From positions 496,001 through 560,000 of the forward strand of contig NZ_CP132194.1 in NCBI RefSeq assembly GCF_030718935.1: 64,000 nucleotides of DNA, read 5' to 3'. Positions 1 to 9,915 of the stretch are shown here, piece after piece. This stretch comes from Psychrobacter sp. M13 (lineage in GTDB: Bacteria; Pseudomonadota; Gammaproteobacteria; Pseudomonadales; Moraxellaceae). The translations under genes were made by a program, and so were the position numbers. Under the pieces are notes generated by a model. That model saw nothing but the letters and a program-made list of their open reading frames with translations, was not told where the DNA came from and searched no databases. The stretch's first letter is position 1. Each line of letters opens with the position of its first letter.

Positions 1-9
1 AATCATGCT

Positions 10-669
10 TTAATCGCAGTCAGTAGGGTGGCTGCTATTTGGTTTGTACCTAATAATACCAATATTATTAAAAGAGACTTGATATTTATTAGTGTTATAG
101 CTTGTGTTTGGGCAGTACTTAATATGACCAAAGTGCCCACGAGGCGTACCTGTATCGCCAAAAAACTTAATGTGATGACGTCCAGCAGAAGCACGTAAAT
201 GCAGTGTGGCATACTTAGGATCTAGTCGTTGCACAGTCAGCAATAAATCAACCCCTGCATCGAAACTTTTATTATCGTTGTTGTCTGCAAACAACAACAA
301 GGCTGAGTTGCTATTCTTATTGCAGGTACTATTATCATCAGAGAGGCAGACTATCAAATTTTGACGATGAATCAAGCTCTCGGCTTTAGCGATAGATAAG
401 GTGTTTGAAATATCATAGCGAATGCGTTTGGCTTCTGTGGCTGCCAGCTGAGTCAGCACATAGGGTGTAGCGACAGTAATAATAATAGCTATGATAGCTA
501 TCGTTATAATCAACTCTATTAAAGTAAAAGCTTTTTGTTGTTTTAACTTAAGCGAACAGCTAACGCCAGGATGATTTGTAATCAAGATATCGATACCAAC
601 GCCAGTATTAGTAAATTTATGATAGCGATATGCCGAAGTAGCAGCAGGGGGTTGAGTTAACTGATTCAT
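10..669 (-). CDS. FimT/GspH-type pseudopilin
   Basis: Probable minor pseudopilin of the type IV pilus or type II secretion system, processed by prepilin peptidase. The diagnostic block is QKA-FTLIELI followed by an Ile/Ala-rich helix (residues ~46-72), with the conserved Glu at mature position 5. The -1 residue is Ala rather than the usual Gly. The C-terminal ~150 residues form the variable globular part, with cysteines near 107, 115, 186 and 218. From the first ATG the leader is 47 residues, unusually long; an in-frame TTG at residue 29 would give a 19-residue leader. Its stop codon lies 10 bases inside the window edge, so any downstream pilin operon is not visible. Confidence 0.8.
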   Translation of the reverse strand: MNQLTQPPAATSAYRYHKFTNTGVGIDILITNHPGVSCSLKLKQQKAFTLIELIITIAIIAIIITVATPYVLTQLAATEAKRIRYDISNTLSIAKAESLIHRQNLIVCLSDDNSTCNKNSNSALLLFADNNDNKSFDAGVDLLLTVQRLDPKYATLHLRASAGRHHIKFFGDTGTPRGHFGHIKYCPNTSYNTNKYQVSFNNIGIIRYKPNSSHPTDCD

Positions 670-1177
670 CGTTGTCTCCCACTTGTAAGCCTATCTGATA
701 TATCATTTACTATTGATCGATCCCTAAAACTGTAATTATCAATACTTGTAACTATCAATACATACTCTAAATAAAAATATATTTGATAATATGAATATAT
801 ACCTAATATAGTTCAAATGTCAAAAAATGTTTCATTTAGTGAGTAAAAGTTTTTATAATAGAGAAAAAAAACTACATGTATTAAAATGCAGTAAGTAATC
901 AAAAACATAGTAAAATTTTTGTTACGAATGAGATGGTACATATTCGGAAAAATCTTTATTTGTGTTTGTTATCAGTAATATACAGCTGCTATTGTGTTTT
1001 TCTTACAACACAATAGTGTAATAATGTGTAGCTCCTTGACGAAAAAAGTTGTAAAGTGTATTGATTGTCGCTAAGCTACTCCGTAATTAGTTTTGTTATG
1101 TAGTAATGTGCTTAAAAAGCCTTTTTAAAGATTGGCTTAGCTTGCATATTAATTAAATTATCCTTTGGGGGAAGTCC
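670..1177. other. AT-rich intergenic region
   Basis: About 500 bases separate the divergent pseudopilin and OmpA genes. The stretch is very AT-rich and no gene is evident. It should carry both promoters. A TTGACG at 1036-1041 could be a -35 element for the OmpA gene, but no good -10 sits at the right distance. A purine-rich Shine-Dalgarno (GGGGGAAG) precedes the OmpA start. Confidence 0.5.
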
Positions 1178-2356
1178 ATGAAATTGAATAAAATTGCTTT
1201 AGCACTGTTCGCTGTAACAGCTGCTCCACTAGCGGCTAACGCTGGTGTTACTATCAGTCCAGTATTGTTAGGCTATCATTACAGCGAAGGCGCTGAAGAT
1301 GAGCAAAGTGATCAACTCGGTTATTACAAAGAAGATGGTTTGTATACTGGTGCGGCACTAGGTATCGAGCTTACTCCTTCTACTCAGTTTCAAGTAGAGT
1401 ACGGTGTAGCAAACAATGATGCTACTCGTAGAGACGGTGTAGAGGGTTTTGATGGTGAACAAGAAATGATCTCTGGTAACTTCTTGATCGGTACTGAGCA
1501 GTTCACTGGTTATACAGATAGCTCATTCAAGCCATACGTATTAGTTGGTGCTGGTCGCTCAAAACTTGAGTTTGAAGACAATTCTGGTAATCAAGTATCA
1601 GAAAGTACTGATACTATTGGTAACCTAGGTCTAGGTGCTATGTATCGTATCAATGACGCTTTAAGCCTACGTGGTGAAGCTCGTGCGATTCATAACTTTG
1701 ATGAAAACTGGTGGGAAGGCATGGCTCTAGCTGGTCTAGAAGTCGTACTTGGCGGTCATTTAGCACCTACAGTAGCAGTTCCACCACAATTAGAACCTAC
1801 TTTAGTACCAGTAGTACCAGTAGTAGAGACTCCAGTAGTCGTTGTTACTCCTGATGTTGATTCTGATGGTGATGGCGTATTTGATAGCGTTGATCAGTGC
1901 CCAGGCACACCAATGAACTTGGTAGTTGATGCTCGTGGTTGCCCAGTAGACGTAGTCGTTAGCGATGAGCTAAAAATGGAATTACGTGTATTCTTTGATA
2001 ACGATAAATCAAACATCAAAGCACAGTACCAGTCAGAAATCGCTAAAGTTGCTGAAAAAATGCGTGAGTATCCAAACTCTGGCGCACGTGTAGAAGGTCA
2101 TGCTTCTAAAACTGGCCCATCAGCACGTTATAACCAACGTCTGTCTGAAGCTCGCGCTGTAGCGGTCAAGTCTATGTTGACTAATGAGTTCGGTATTGCA
2201 CCAAACCGTGTATCAACTGTTGGCTATGGTTATGATCAACCAATCGCTTCAAATGACACTGAAGAAGGTCGTGCTATGAACCGTCGTGTATATGCCATCA
2301 TCACTGGTGACAAATCTATGACTGTTGAACAAACTAAAGATATGGTAATTAACTAA
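1178..2356 (+). CDS. OmpA-family outer membrane protein
   Basis: Outer membrane protein anchoring the envelope to peptidoglycan. A signal peptide (residues 1-22, ending ANA) precedes an eight-strand-like beta-barrel (~23-195). Then come a Pro/Val-rich linker (~200-225), a thrombospondin type 3 calcium-binding repeat (DSDGDGVFD, then DQCPGTP, ~228-245) and an OmpA C-terminal domain (~262-375) with the peptidoglycan-binding signature NQRLSEARA and a final NRRV. The layout resembles the Omp38/OprF class. A strong Shine-Dalgarno, codon usage matching the ribosomal genes and a terminator directly after the gene suggest high expression as a single-gene unit. Confidence 0.93.
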   Translation: MKLNKIALALFAVTAAPLAANAGVTISPVLLGYHYSEGAEDEQSDQLGYYKEDGLYTGAALGIELTPSTQFQVEYGVANNDATRRDGVEGFDGEQEMISGNFLIGTEQFTGYTDSSFKPYVLVGAGRSKLEFEDNSGNQVSESTDTIGNLGLGAMYRINDALSLRGEARAIHNFDENWWEGMALAGLEVVLGGHLAPTVAVPPQLEPTLVPVVPVVETPVVVVTPDVDSDGDGVFDSVDQCPGTPMNLVVDARGCPVDVVVSDELKMELRVFFDNDKSNIKAQYQSEIAKVAEKMREYPNSGARVEGHASKTGPSARYNQRLSEARAVAVKSMLTNEFGIAPNRVSTVGYGYDQPIASNDTEEGRAMNRRVYAIITGDKSMTVEQTKDMVIN

Positions 2357-2401
2357 GATTATTCTTATTGAAAGCTACTATTAATAGTTAAGTGTTAGAA
2401 G

Positions 2402-2429
2402 AAAAAGTCACCTGTAGGGTGGCTTTTTT
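2402..2429 (+). terminator. Terminator after the OmpA gene
   Basis: A 7-bp stem (AGTCACC / GGTGGCT, one wobble) with a short loop is followed by six T residues, about 50 bases after the stop codon. Confidence 0.8.
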
Positions 2430-2599
2430 GTTGCCTGTATTTATTATTCATACATTGAGATGACTTATAAATACTTATAAAAACAAGTTAAATTATAAAT
2501 TTGACAATGAATAATGTTATACTAGCCGCCCAAACACTTTGTGCATTGACATAGTGTCTACTGATATCACATTTTATTAAGACAAAACGAGCATTTCAT

Positions 2600-4447
2600 A
2601 TGGCGAACGACATCAAACATTTGCGTAATATTGCAATTATTGCCCACGTTGATCACGGTAAAACTACTTTGGTTGATAAACTATTACATCAGTCAGGTAC
2701 TTTTGGTGACCGAGCCAATATTGCCGAACGCGCGATGGATTCTGGTGACATTGAGCAAGAACGTGGTATTACCATCTTGGCTAAAAATACAGCTATCAAA
2801 TGGACAGATAAGTCTGATGACACTGAGTATCGTATCAATATTGTAGATACTCCAGGTCACGCCGATTTTGGTGGTGAAGTTGAGCGCGTTATGTCTATGG
2901 TTGATTGCGTACTTTTAGTCGTTGACGCTGTTGATGGCCCTATGCCTCAAACTAGATTCGTCACTCAAAAAGCTTTTGAGCAGGGCTTGAAACCTATCTT
3001 AGTTATTAACAAAATCGATCGTCCTGGTGCACGTCCTGACTGGGTAATGGATCAAATTTTTGATTTGTTCGATAATTTGGGCGCTACAGATGAGCAGTTA
3101 GATTTTCCAATTGTTTATGCTTCAGCATTGAATGGTATTGCTGGTTTAGAAGCAGATGATCTTGCTGACGACATGACTCCTTTGTTTAAGACTATTGTTG
3201 ATGTGGTTCAACCACCACAAGTTGATGCAGACGCACCGTTCCGTATGCAGATATCTAGCCTTGATTACAATAGCTTCGTTGGTGTTATCGGTATCGGCCG
3301 TGTTCAACGCGGTAGAATCAAGACTAATACGCCAGTAACGATCATCGATAAACAAGGTGAGACTCGTAATGGTCGTATTTTAAAAATCATGGGCTATCAT
3401 GGTCTTGATCGTATCGAAGTAGAAGATGCTCAAGCGGGTGATATTATTTGTATTACTGGTATCGATGCGTTGAATATCTCAGATACTATTTGTGATCCAA
3501 GCAATGTTGAAGCGCTAAAGCCGTTAACCGTTGATGAACCTACTGTATCAATGAACTTTCAGGTGAACAACTCACCATTTGCAGGCCGCGAAGGTAAATT
3601 TGTGACCTCACGTAATATTCGTGAGCGTTTAGAGCGTGAGTTGATTCATAACGTAGCATTGCGTGTGCAAGATACAGAATCTCCTGATAAGTTTAAGGTA
3701 TCAGGTCGTGGTGAGCTACATTTGTCAGTATTGATTGAAAATATGCGCCGTGAAGGTTTTGAAATGGGCGTATCGGGTCCAGAAGTTATCGTAAAAGAAG
3801 TTGATGGCAAGCTACAAGAGCCTTACGAAAATGTAGTCTTCGATATTGAAGATCAGCATCAAGGTAGTATTATGGAGCAGGTCGGTCTTCGCAAAGGCGA
3901 GATGACCAATATGGAGCTCGATGGTAAAGGTCGTATGCGTATTGAAGCAACCGTTCCTGCTCGTGGTCTGATTGGCTTTCGCTCTGAGTTTTTGACACTG
4001 ACTTCAGGTTCGGGCATCATGACGTCAAGCTTCTCACATTATGGACCACAGAAAATTGGTGATGTAGGTGGTCGTACTAATGGTGTATTAGTATCAATGG
4101 CTAAAGGGGTTTGCTTAGGTTTTGCTCTATTTAACCTACAAAAACGCGGTAAGCTCTTTGCTGAGCCTCAGCTTGAAGTATATGAGGGTATGATTGTGGG
4201 GCAAAATTCACGCAGTGATGATATGGCTGTGAACCCAACAACTGCTAAGCAATTAACTAACGTCCGTGCTAGTGGTACTGATGAAGCATTGACTCTAACG
4301 CCTGCTATTAAGTTTACGCTTGAGCAAGCGCTTGAATATATTCAAGATGATGAGTTAGTTGAAGTCACGCCAAAAGCGATTCGTTTGCGTAAGCGTTACT
4401 TGACTGAGAGTGAGCGCAAGCGTCATGGTCGCAAAAAAGGCGCTTAA
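2600..4447 (+). CDS. typA: Translational GTPase TypA/BipA
   Basis: Ribosome-associated GTPase of the EF-G superfamily needed for stress, cold and 50S assembly functions. G1 is AHVDHGKTT (~15-23), the switch II motif DTPGH lies at ~82 and NKID at ~137. Domain II, an EF-G III/V-like part and the TypA-specific C-terminal domain (ending RKRYLTESERKR) follow. The 615 residues match the family length. It is transcribed alone, bounded by terminators on both sides. The ATG at 2600 begins MANDIKHLRNIAIIAHVDHG, as expected for TypA. Confidence 0.97.
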   Translation: MANDIKHLRNIAIIAHVDHGKTTLVDKLLHQSGTFGDRANIAERAMDSGDIEQERGITILAKNTAIKWTDKSDDTEYRINIVDTPGHADFGGEVERVMSMVDCVLLVVDAVDGPMPQTRFVTQKAFEQGLKPILVINKIDRPGARPDWVMDQIFDLFDNLGATDEQLDFPIVYASALNGIAGLEADDLADDMTPLFKTIVDVVQPPQVDADAPFRMQISSLDYNSFVGVIGIGRVQRGRIKTNTPVTIIDKQGETRNGRILKIMGYHGLDRIEVEDAQAGDIICITGIDALNISDTICDPSNVEALKPLTVDEPTVSMNFQVNNSPFAGREGKFVTSRNIRERLERELIHNVALRVQDTESPDKFKVSGRGELHLSVLIENMRREGFEMGVSGPEVIVKEVDGKLQEPYENVVFDIEDQHQGSIMEQVGLRKGEMTNMELDGKGRMRIEATVPARGLIGFRSEFLTLTSGSGIMTSSFSHYGPQKIGDVGGRTNGVLVSMAKGVCLGFALFNLQKRGKLFAEPQLEVYEGMIVGQNSRSDDMAVNPTTAKQLTNVRASGTDEALTLTPAIKFTLEQALEYIQDDELVEVTPKAIRLRKRYLTESERKRHGRKKGA

Positions 4448-4475
4448 TCGCTACATTTGATTGAGTTCTAACCAC

Positions 4476-4506
4476 AAAAAAGGCTAACGTTATGTTAGCC
4501 TTTTTT
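4476..4506 (+). terminator. Terminator after typA
   Basis: Near-perfect hairpin (AAGGCTAAC, loop GTTAT, GTTAGCCTT) with an A-run before it and a T-run after it. It can act in both directions. Confidence 0.9.
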
Positions 4507-4686
4507 ATGTCTGTTGATATTTTCACGCTTGATTGCTTATAGTGTTGGGAATTTAGAGCACTGCGTTTAGATAGGGATATAAATTAATTTGCCTTATATC
4601 CTTTTAAAATCGCGTGCTGTCAGTTTTATAATGGCACAGCTACCAAAATTTCATATAATGAGTGTTTACAATAACGAGTATATGAA

Positions 4687-5124
4687 ATGAGCATGATAGA
4701 TGAGTTTAAAGAGTTTGCTTTAAAAGGCAACGTGATGGACTTGGCAGTGGGTGTCATTATCGGTGGCGCTTTTGCTACGATTACCACGTCATTAGTAGAA
4801 GACATCATTATGCCAATTGTGGCGATGATATTCGGTGGTGAGCTGAACTTCACTAATATGTTTGTTGTATTAGGAGACATACCAGAGGGCATGGTAAGAA
4901 ACTATGCCAGCTTAAAGGCTGCTGGTATCCCAGTACTGGCTTACGGTAACTTTATCACCGTACTCATTAATTTTATCATCTTAGCGTTTATTATCTTTAT
5001 GATGGTCAAGTCTGTCAATCGCTTACGCCGACAGCAACCAGCCGTACCCGATGCCATAGCTGAAGAAATCGTCTTGCTGCGTGAAATTAGTGACAAGCTT
5101 GGTAAAAATCAGCTAACTAAATAA
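4687..5124 (+). CDS. mscL: Large-conductance mechanosensitive channel
   Basis: Inner-membrane osmotic emergency valve. The N-terminal amphipathic segment ([18 protein letters not shown]) leads into TM1 ([20 protein letters not shown]). A periplasmic loop and TM2 ([20 protein letters not shown]) follow, then a charged cytoplasmic helix ([13 protein letters not shown]). At 145 residues it is the standard length. It stands alone between two terminators. Its promoter must lie in the ~180 bases after the typA terminator. Confidence 0.97.
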   Translation: MSMIDEFKEFALKGNVMDLAVGVIIGGAFATITTSLVEDIIMPIVAMIFGGELNFTNMFVVLGDIPEGMVRNYASLKAAGIPVLAYGNFITVLINFIILAFIIFMMVKSVNRLRRQQPAVPDAIAEEIVLLREISDKLGKNQLTK

Positions 5125-5151
5125 AACATTTTCATTATGAACCAAGTATGA

Positions 5152-5180
5152 AAAAAGCTGATTTAATAAATCAGCTTTTT
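5152..5180. terminator. Bidirectional terminator between mscL and the exported protein
   Basis: Long stem AAAAAGCTGATTT / AAATCAGCTTTTT with a 3-base loop. The A-run and T-run on either side suit both converging genes. Confidence 0.88.
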
Positions 5181-5221
5181 GCTTTAAAACGCTTATCATC
5201 AGCAATTATTACTGGCAATAG

Positions 5222-5662
5222 CTATTGTGGATTTACTACCACATAGTCATTAGTATTGATAAAAATCTCTGAGGGCTGATCGACCACGATACGTACTACG
5301 TTATCGTTGACTACTTGCGACTTATAATAGTTATCCTCAGCAACGGTGCACCCTAAGCAGCGTGACATGGCATCCCAAGGCTCTACGAATAGCTTTTGTT
5401 GTGCCTGATCTGCGTTACCTCCTATTAATGAAAAAGGCAAGCTGACTACATATGCTGCAGTGCCAGCAATAGCCGTCACCAGTTGCAACGGCTTGCCAAC
5501 AACTGTGTCCGCTACCATAGTGCCATAAGAGGGACCAAAGTCGCTCTCATCAATTTCTATGGCAGCGCTAGCAGGCTGTATTATAGCCATGACGCAACTG
5601 ACACTAATAATAGTGGTGAGAAGGTTACGCTTAATAGAGCGCAGGCTAACGTTAGTAGTCAT
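5222..5662 (-). CDS. Exported protein of unknown function
   Basis: 146 residues with a clear Sec signal peptide: basic start, hydrophobic core LLTTIISVSCVMAII, cleavage after QPASA (~residue 33). The mature part has a hydrophobic stretch (LVTAIAGTAAYVVSLPFSLI) and a CLGC pair (~104-107) that might form a disulfide or bind metal. I do not recognise the family. It ends at the terminator shared with mscL. The 182-base gap to mutM means it probably has its own promoter. Confidence 0.65.
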   Translation of the reverse strand: MTTNVSLRSIKRNLLTTIISVSCVMAIIQPASAAIEIDESDFGPSYGTMVADTVVGKPLQLVTAIAGTAAYVVSLPFSLIGGNADQAQQKLFVEPWDAMSRCLGCTVAEDNYYKSQVVNDNVVRIVVDQPSEIFINTNDYVVVNPQ

Positions 5663-5844
5663 GACAATATTCCAAGGCTTATTAAAAAAAGTAGCAAAAA
5701 ACGGGTTTAGAATCTGTTGAACAGATTTTAATAGTATCTTCTATTAAAGCAAGATGAGCGCTGATAAGCAATATAAATAACATCACTACGATGACGTTAC
5801 TAGTACTTAACCGGTATTTAAATAGTATTCTGCTATTAGGAAGT

Positions 5845-6831
5845 TTATAACGGCTGACATAGTGGGCAGTAAACGCTAGCTCTACCGTTAATTTTAAGGT
5901 TCTCAAGCTCAGATTTACAGCTTGGACAACACTCGCCCTGCTTACCATAGACATTTAAGGTTTGTTGAAAATAGCCTGTCTGACCGCTAGCAACGGTAAA
6001 GTCACGCAAGGTTGAGCCGCCAAGCTCAATGGCTTTGCTTAGAATTGTCTTAACATGATCAATTAATATAACGATTTGCTTATAATTTAATTGATGAGCT
6101 GGCGTCGCTGGATGGATACCTGCCAAATAAAGACTCTCAGTGGCATAAATATTACCGACACCAACCACCACCTGCTGCTCCATAATGACTGACTTGATCG
6201 CTCGGGCAATAGGACGTTTGGCTATCTTTTTATCTTGCATTTTATTGGTAGAGGTATCGGAAATAGCTTCACTCTTTAAGGGCTGAATATTATCGGCTGT
6301 ACGTTGTATCAAGTGATACAAATAATCAGCATCAAACTTATTTGATAAAGGCTCAGGCCCTAGATGATCCAGTAATTTAGCACTATAGTCGGCATGCCAT
6401 AGCACGGCGCCAAAACGTCTTGGATCATGGTAGTGTAGTTGAGTCTGTTTGCCTGTGATATCGTTAAAAGTGATAATAAGATGGTCATGTTTGCGCTTAT
6501 CGGTATCGATAGGATATTGTTGCAGGCTCCCTGACATTCCCAAATGCATTATCAACTGACGCTGTAATGATACAGTATTTTGCTCAATTGGCTCGTTTTC
6601 TTTAATGGCACCGTCTTTTTTACCAGTAAGCTGTGTAGTAGGTAAAAAAGTTAGGATTAAATACTTAGCACGGCGCTTAACGCTATGTAAAGCATAACCA
6701 ACCAGTTCTGACAAATCGTCAGGCATTCGCCAGCGCAGTTTTGGCTGGAATACTTGTACTTTATTGACTTGCTGTCCTAATATAGGCGCAAGACTGGCTT
6801 TAGTGGTTTCAACTTCGGGTAGCTCAGGCAT
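5845..6831 (-). CDS. mutM: Formamidopyrimidine-DNA glycosylase
   Basis: Base-excision repair enzyme removing 8-oxoguanine and Fapy lesions, with AP-lyase activity. The mature N-terminus PELPEVE carries the catalytic Pro and Glu. The H2TH region (VVGVGNIYATESLYLAGIHP) and the C-terminal zinc finger with its CC-x2-C and CPLC ligands (~300-325) are intact. At 328 residues it is ~55 longer than typical MutM: extra polar segments lie at about 70-95 (TTQLTGKKDGAIKENEP region) and 190-210 (SDTSTNKMQDKK region). These sit away from catalytic motifs, so activity is expected. Confidence 0.95.
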   Translation of the reverse strand: MPELPEVETTKASLAPILGQQVNKVQVFQPKLRWRMPDDLSELVGYALHSVKRRAKYLILTFLPTTQLTGKKDGAIKENEPIEQNTVSLQRQLIMHLGMSGSLQQYPIDTDKRKHDHLIITFNDITGKQTQLHYHDPRRFGAVLWHADYSAKLLDHLGPEPLSNKFDADYLYHLIQRTADNIQPLKSEAISDTSTNKMQDKKIAKRPIARAIKSVIMEQQVVVGVGNIYATESLYLAGIHPATPAHQLNYKQIVILIDHVKTILSKAIELGGSTLRDFTVASGQTGYFQQTLNVYGKQGECCPSCKSELENLKINGRASVYCPLCQPL

Positions 6832-6917
6832 AATCTTAAAGCTTTATAATAGTAAAATTTAATATTGTACAGATAGAAGTAAACGGTTGATATAATAATG
6901 TCTAGCTTATGAGCTTA

Positions 6918-9461
6918 TTAAACCACAGCACGGCGCGCATGCAGAATGCCAGGTTGCTGCTCAAGCTTCGCCAATAACTTAGATAAATGCGCCAATCCTG
7001 AAACTTCAATATGAAACTTTAAAAAGGCAATATTATCATCAGTACTCGAGGTTTGTACTTGGCGAATATTGACGTTTTCTTTATCGATTACTTGGGTCAA
7101 ATCCCGCAATAGACCGCGCCGATCATAAGCTTCTACATGGATATCGACAGGCTGATAGCGACCAGACTTTGACTTCCAAGCGGCACTAATCTCGCGCTCT
7201 GGGTCACGCTCAATTAAGCGTACATATTCAGCACAGCCGCGATTATGAATGCTCACACCACGCGATAGAGTAATATAGCCTGATATCGGCTCACCATGCA
7301 CAGGGTGACAACAGCCTGCCAAATTAATCTCTATATTATCCAGCCCGTCGATACAGATTTTATAAGCGTCAAGCTTGCCAGTAGCCTTGGGATCAACACT
7401 CGGCGTATAGTCATCAATCTCCTTTTCAGGCTCTAAATGCAGCTGTCGAGAGATATGATTGGTGAGTTGATTAATCCCAATCTCACCTGTGACCAGACCG
7501 ACGACAATATCTTCAGTGCTATTGACATTAAAAAACTGCAAGTAGTCATTTAGATCGATACTGTTAGGGTGTACAGACAAGCGCTCCAACTCACGGCCAA
7601 GCATCTGTCGTCCAATCTCGATATTTTTATCGCGATCTTGTTTATTAAACCATTGGCGTAGCTTTGAGCGGGCTCTATTGGTATGAATATAGCCTAGGGA
7701 TGCCACCAGCCAGTCCCGATTAGGCTCGCGTGAAGATTTGGTGATGATCTCTACTTGTTCGCCCGTTTTGAGCTGGTAGGTCAGTGGCACGTAGCGCTGG
7801 TTCACCCGTGCCGCTTGCGCGCTATTGCCCACCTGTGTATGCACGTAATAGGCAAAATCAAGTACTGTTGCACCCTTTGGCAGCTCAGTAATATCGCCAT
7901 CACGACTGAAGATATAAATTCGCTCAAGCTCATCAAAGTCAACGGTTTGTTCTTCTTCATCAAGCTCTAATATATCGCTGTTATCAAGGTCATTACCACT
8001 GGCTAAAGCAGTACGAGTTTGATTATTAATAGATAGCAGTTGACGCAATGAGCTGATGCGTTGATTGAGATAGTTATCTTTTTTATTTTTCAAGCCCTCT
8101 TTATAGTTGACATGAGCACACATACCGAGCTCAGCCTCAAAGTGCATTGTATGAGTACGTATTTGCACCTCAAGCGACTTTTTTTCAGCGATAACAGCGG
8201 TATGTAGTGAGCGGTAACCATTGGCTTTAGGGTTAGTAATATAATCATCGAACTGCTCAGGAATATAACGCCATAGACCATGTACTAACCCTAATGCGTG
8301 ATAGCACTCTGAAGGATCGTCCACTAATACGCGTAGCGCCCTAATATCGTAAAGCTGATCAAAAGATAGACCTTTTAGCTTCATCTTGCGATAGATAGAA
8401 TAAATATGTTTAACACGTCCAGAGACTTCAGCGACAATGTCAGCAGCCGCCAAAGCTGTACTCAGCTGATGCTCGACGCGCTGAATATAGTCCTCACGCT
8501 CGCTACGCTTTTCTGATAGTAATTTGGCTATTTCCTTATAGCGATCAGGAGCCAAGTGGCGAAAGGCTAAATCCTCTAGTTCCCATTTGAGTTGTGCAAT
8601 ACCCAAGCGATGAGCAAGGGGCGCATAAATCGTCATCACTTCACGGGCTACGCGCTGCTGGCGCTCTTCATTAGAAAACGACAGCTCACGCATGGCAAAG
8701 GTACGATCAGCCATCTTGATCAATACCACACGGACATCGTTAGTGACAGATATAAGCATGCTATAAATATTTGATAACTGATCACGTTGATTATTGGCAA
8801 AGTGATCCTCTAAGCGCTTATTGCTCTCTATAATAGCGGACAACTTACCCATAGCCAAAGCGTCTTTGACCAAGTTGCTTATATCAGTGCCAAAGTTTTT
8901 TTGGATATCGGCTAAGCTAATGAGCGACTCACGAGCGCTACGATAGATCATAGCGGCGACTAGCGCATCTTCGTCTTGATACAGATATGTCAAAATGTCA
9001 GTCATACCGATACCTGTGACATAAGCACCAGAGCGCTCAGATTCACTAGTGTTCATACGATTGCGAATAAATTCACAAGCGATTGTCAAGTTAGGAACCG
9101 ACTCTTGTCCAATGCGTCTAGCCACATTATCCAGCCACATCGGCACATCAATATTGGCATGATCTAAGTCAATATCTTCGAAAATATCTGTAGGCGAGGC
9201 TAGGTTATCTAGATTATTATTGACATATTTCTCGTTAAGTTTAGGGTTATGACTATGATAAGCATGACGCTCTGAGCGATCAAAAGTGGTATGCAACTTA
9301 TGAGTGGTCAGTTGCTTTTTGATATCTAGTGGGATTTGGGCATAACTATTGGCGGACTTGTGAGAACGTTGACTGGCAACCAGCTGCGCTGCTAGTGAGG
9401 CGCTATCAGTCTCAGTGGTTTGCCCATCCATTAATGGCAATCCCTCACGGATCTTTACCAT
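6918..9461 (-). CDS. relA: (p)ppGpp synthetase RelA
   Basis: Stringent-response alarmone synthetase activated on ribosomes by uncharged tRNA. An unusual polar N-terminus (~70 residues) precedes a degenerate HD domain in which the hydrolase HD motif is replaced by YRSARES, so no ppGpp hydrolase is expected. The synthetase domain (YDIRALRV ... NGYRSLHT ... QIRT) carries QFDD (~402-405) where the RelA EXDD signature is expected. TGS (~515-575), a CC-containing zinc-finger region (AGCCHP) and a C-terminal ACT domain (~772-845) follow. The start is fixed by AGGAG seven bases upstream. Gene order with cysM and rlmD matches Pseudomonas-type genomes. Confidence 0.95.
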   Translation of the reverse strand: MVKIREGLPLMDGQTTETDSASLAAQLVASQRSHKSANSYAQIPLDIKKQLTTHKLHTTFDRSERHAYHSHNPKLNEKYVNNNLDNLASPTDIFEDIDLDHANIDVPMWLDNVARRIGQESVPNLTIACEFIRNRMNTSESERSGAYVTGIGMTDILTYLYQDEDALVAAMIYRSARESLISLADIQKNFGTDISNLVKDALAMGKLSAIIESNKRLEDHFANNQRDQLSNIYSMLISVTNDVRVVLIKMADRTFAMRELSFSNEERQQRVAREVMTIYAPLAHRLGIAQLKWELEDLAFRHLAPDRYKEIAKLLSEKRSEREDYIQRVEHQLSTALAAADIVAEVSGRVKHIYSIYRKMKLKGLSFDQLYDIRALRVLVDDPSECYHALGLVHGLWRYIPEQFDDYITNPKANGYRSLHTAVIAEKKSLEVQIRTHTMHFEAELGMCAHVNYKEGLKNKKDNYLNQRISSLRQLLSINNQTRTALASGNDLDNSDILELDEEEQTVDFDELERIYIFSRDGDITELPKGATVLDFAYYVHTQVGNSAQAARVNQRYVPLTYQLKTGEQVEIITKSSREPNRDWLVASLGYIHTNRARSKLRQWFNKQDRDKNIEIGRQMLGRELERLSVHPNSIDLNDYLQFFNVNSTEDIVVGLVTGEIGINQLTNHISRQLHLEPEKEIDDYTPSVDPKATGKLDAYKICIDGLDNIEINLAGCCHPVHGEPISGYITLSRGVSIHNRGCAEYVRLIERDPEREISAAWKSKSGRYQPVDIHVEAYDRRGLLRDLTQVIDKENVNIRQVQTSSTDDNIAFLKFHIEVSGLAHLSKLLAKLEQQPGILHARRAVV

Positions 9462-9915
9462 AGTTGACTCCTATTAAATATTTATAGCTATATAAACCCA
9501 ACAACTCGCAAAGCGTTTATCAATATTGTATTTACCAAAACTATTAGTATCAAGATATACAGTTTAATTTAATAATTCTTATCTCTAACATTATGTCATC
9601 TCATAATCTCAGTACAAGCAAGGATCTGTAATAATTGGCGTTATAATAGTAACTTTAAAAATATTAATAAACATTAATCGTTTTTAATAGATCTTTATTA
9701 TAATCTTTAACAGTATTTCGAAATCGTCCAACAGTCCTGATAATTCTTAATGTTAAAACAGCTACACTTTATTACTGTTGTGAGTTTTACAGACAATAGG
9801 AATCTATTACCTGTAAAATTCACTTTAATTAGCAAGTAGCTGGCTTTTTATGCTCATGATTAAATTGAAGGTATGACTTAGAACACGGATTATCTATTTT
9901 CTGCTATTTTTGAGC
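9462..9915. other. AT-rich spacer between rlmD and relA
   Basis: 454 bases with no credible gene. The part nearest 9461 should carry the relA promoter. The only clear structure is a hairpin at 9780-9823, listed separately. Confidence 0.5.
9780..9823. repeat. Inverted repeat between rlmD and relA
   Basis: 13-base arms GTGAGTTTTACAG and CTGTAAAATTCAC pair with one G-U wobble on the plus strand. The 18-base loop has a nested ATAG/CTAT pairing. There is no T-run, so a simple terminator is unlikely. Confidence 0.6.

Noticed and set aside
2501..2523. TTGACA and TATACT upstream of typA as a promoter
   Set aside because: The two boxes are only 11 bases apart, too close for a sigma-70 promoter. TATACT alone may be a -10 but no fitting -35 was found.
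6918..9461. Bifunctional SpoT/Rel identity
   Set aside because: The HD hydrolase motif is replaced by YRSARES and the synthetase signature is acidic (QFDD), so it is a synthetase-only RelA.
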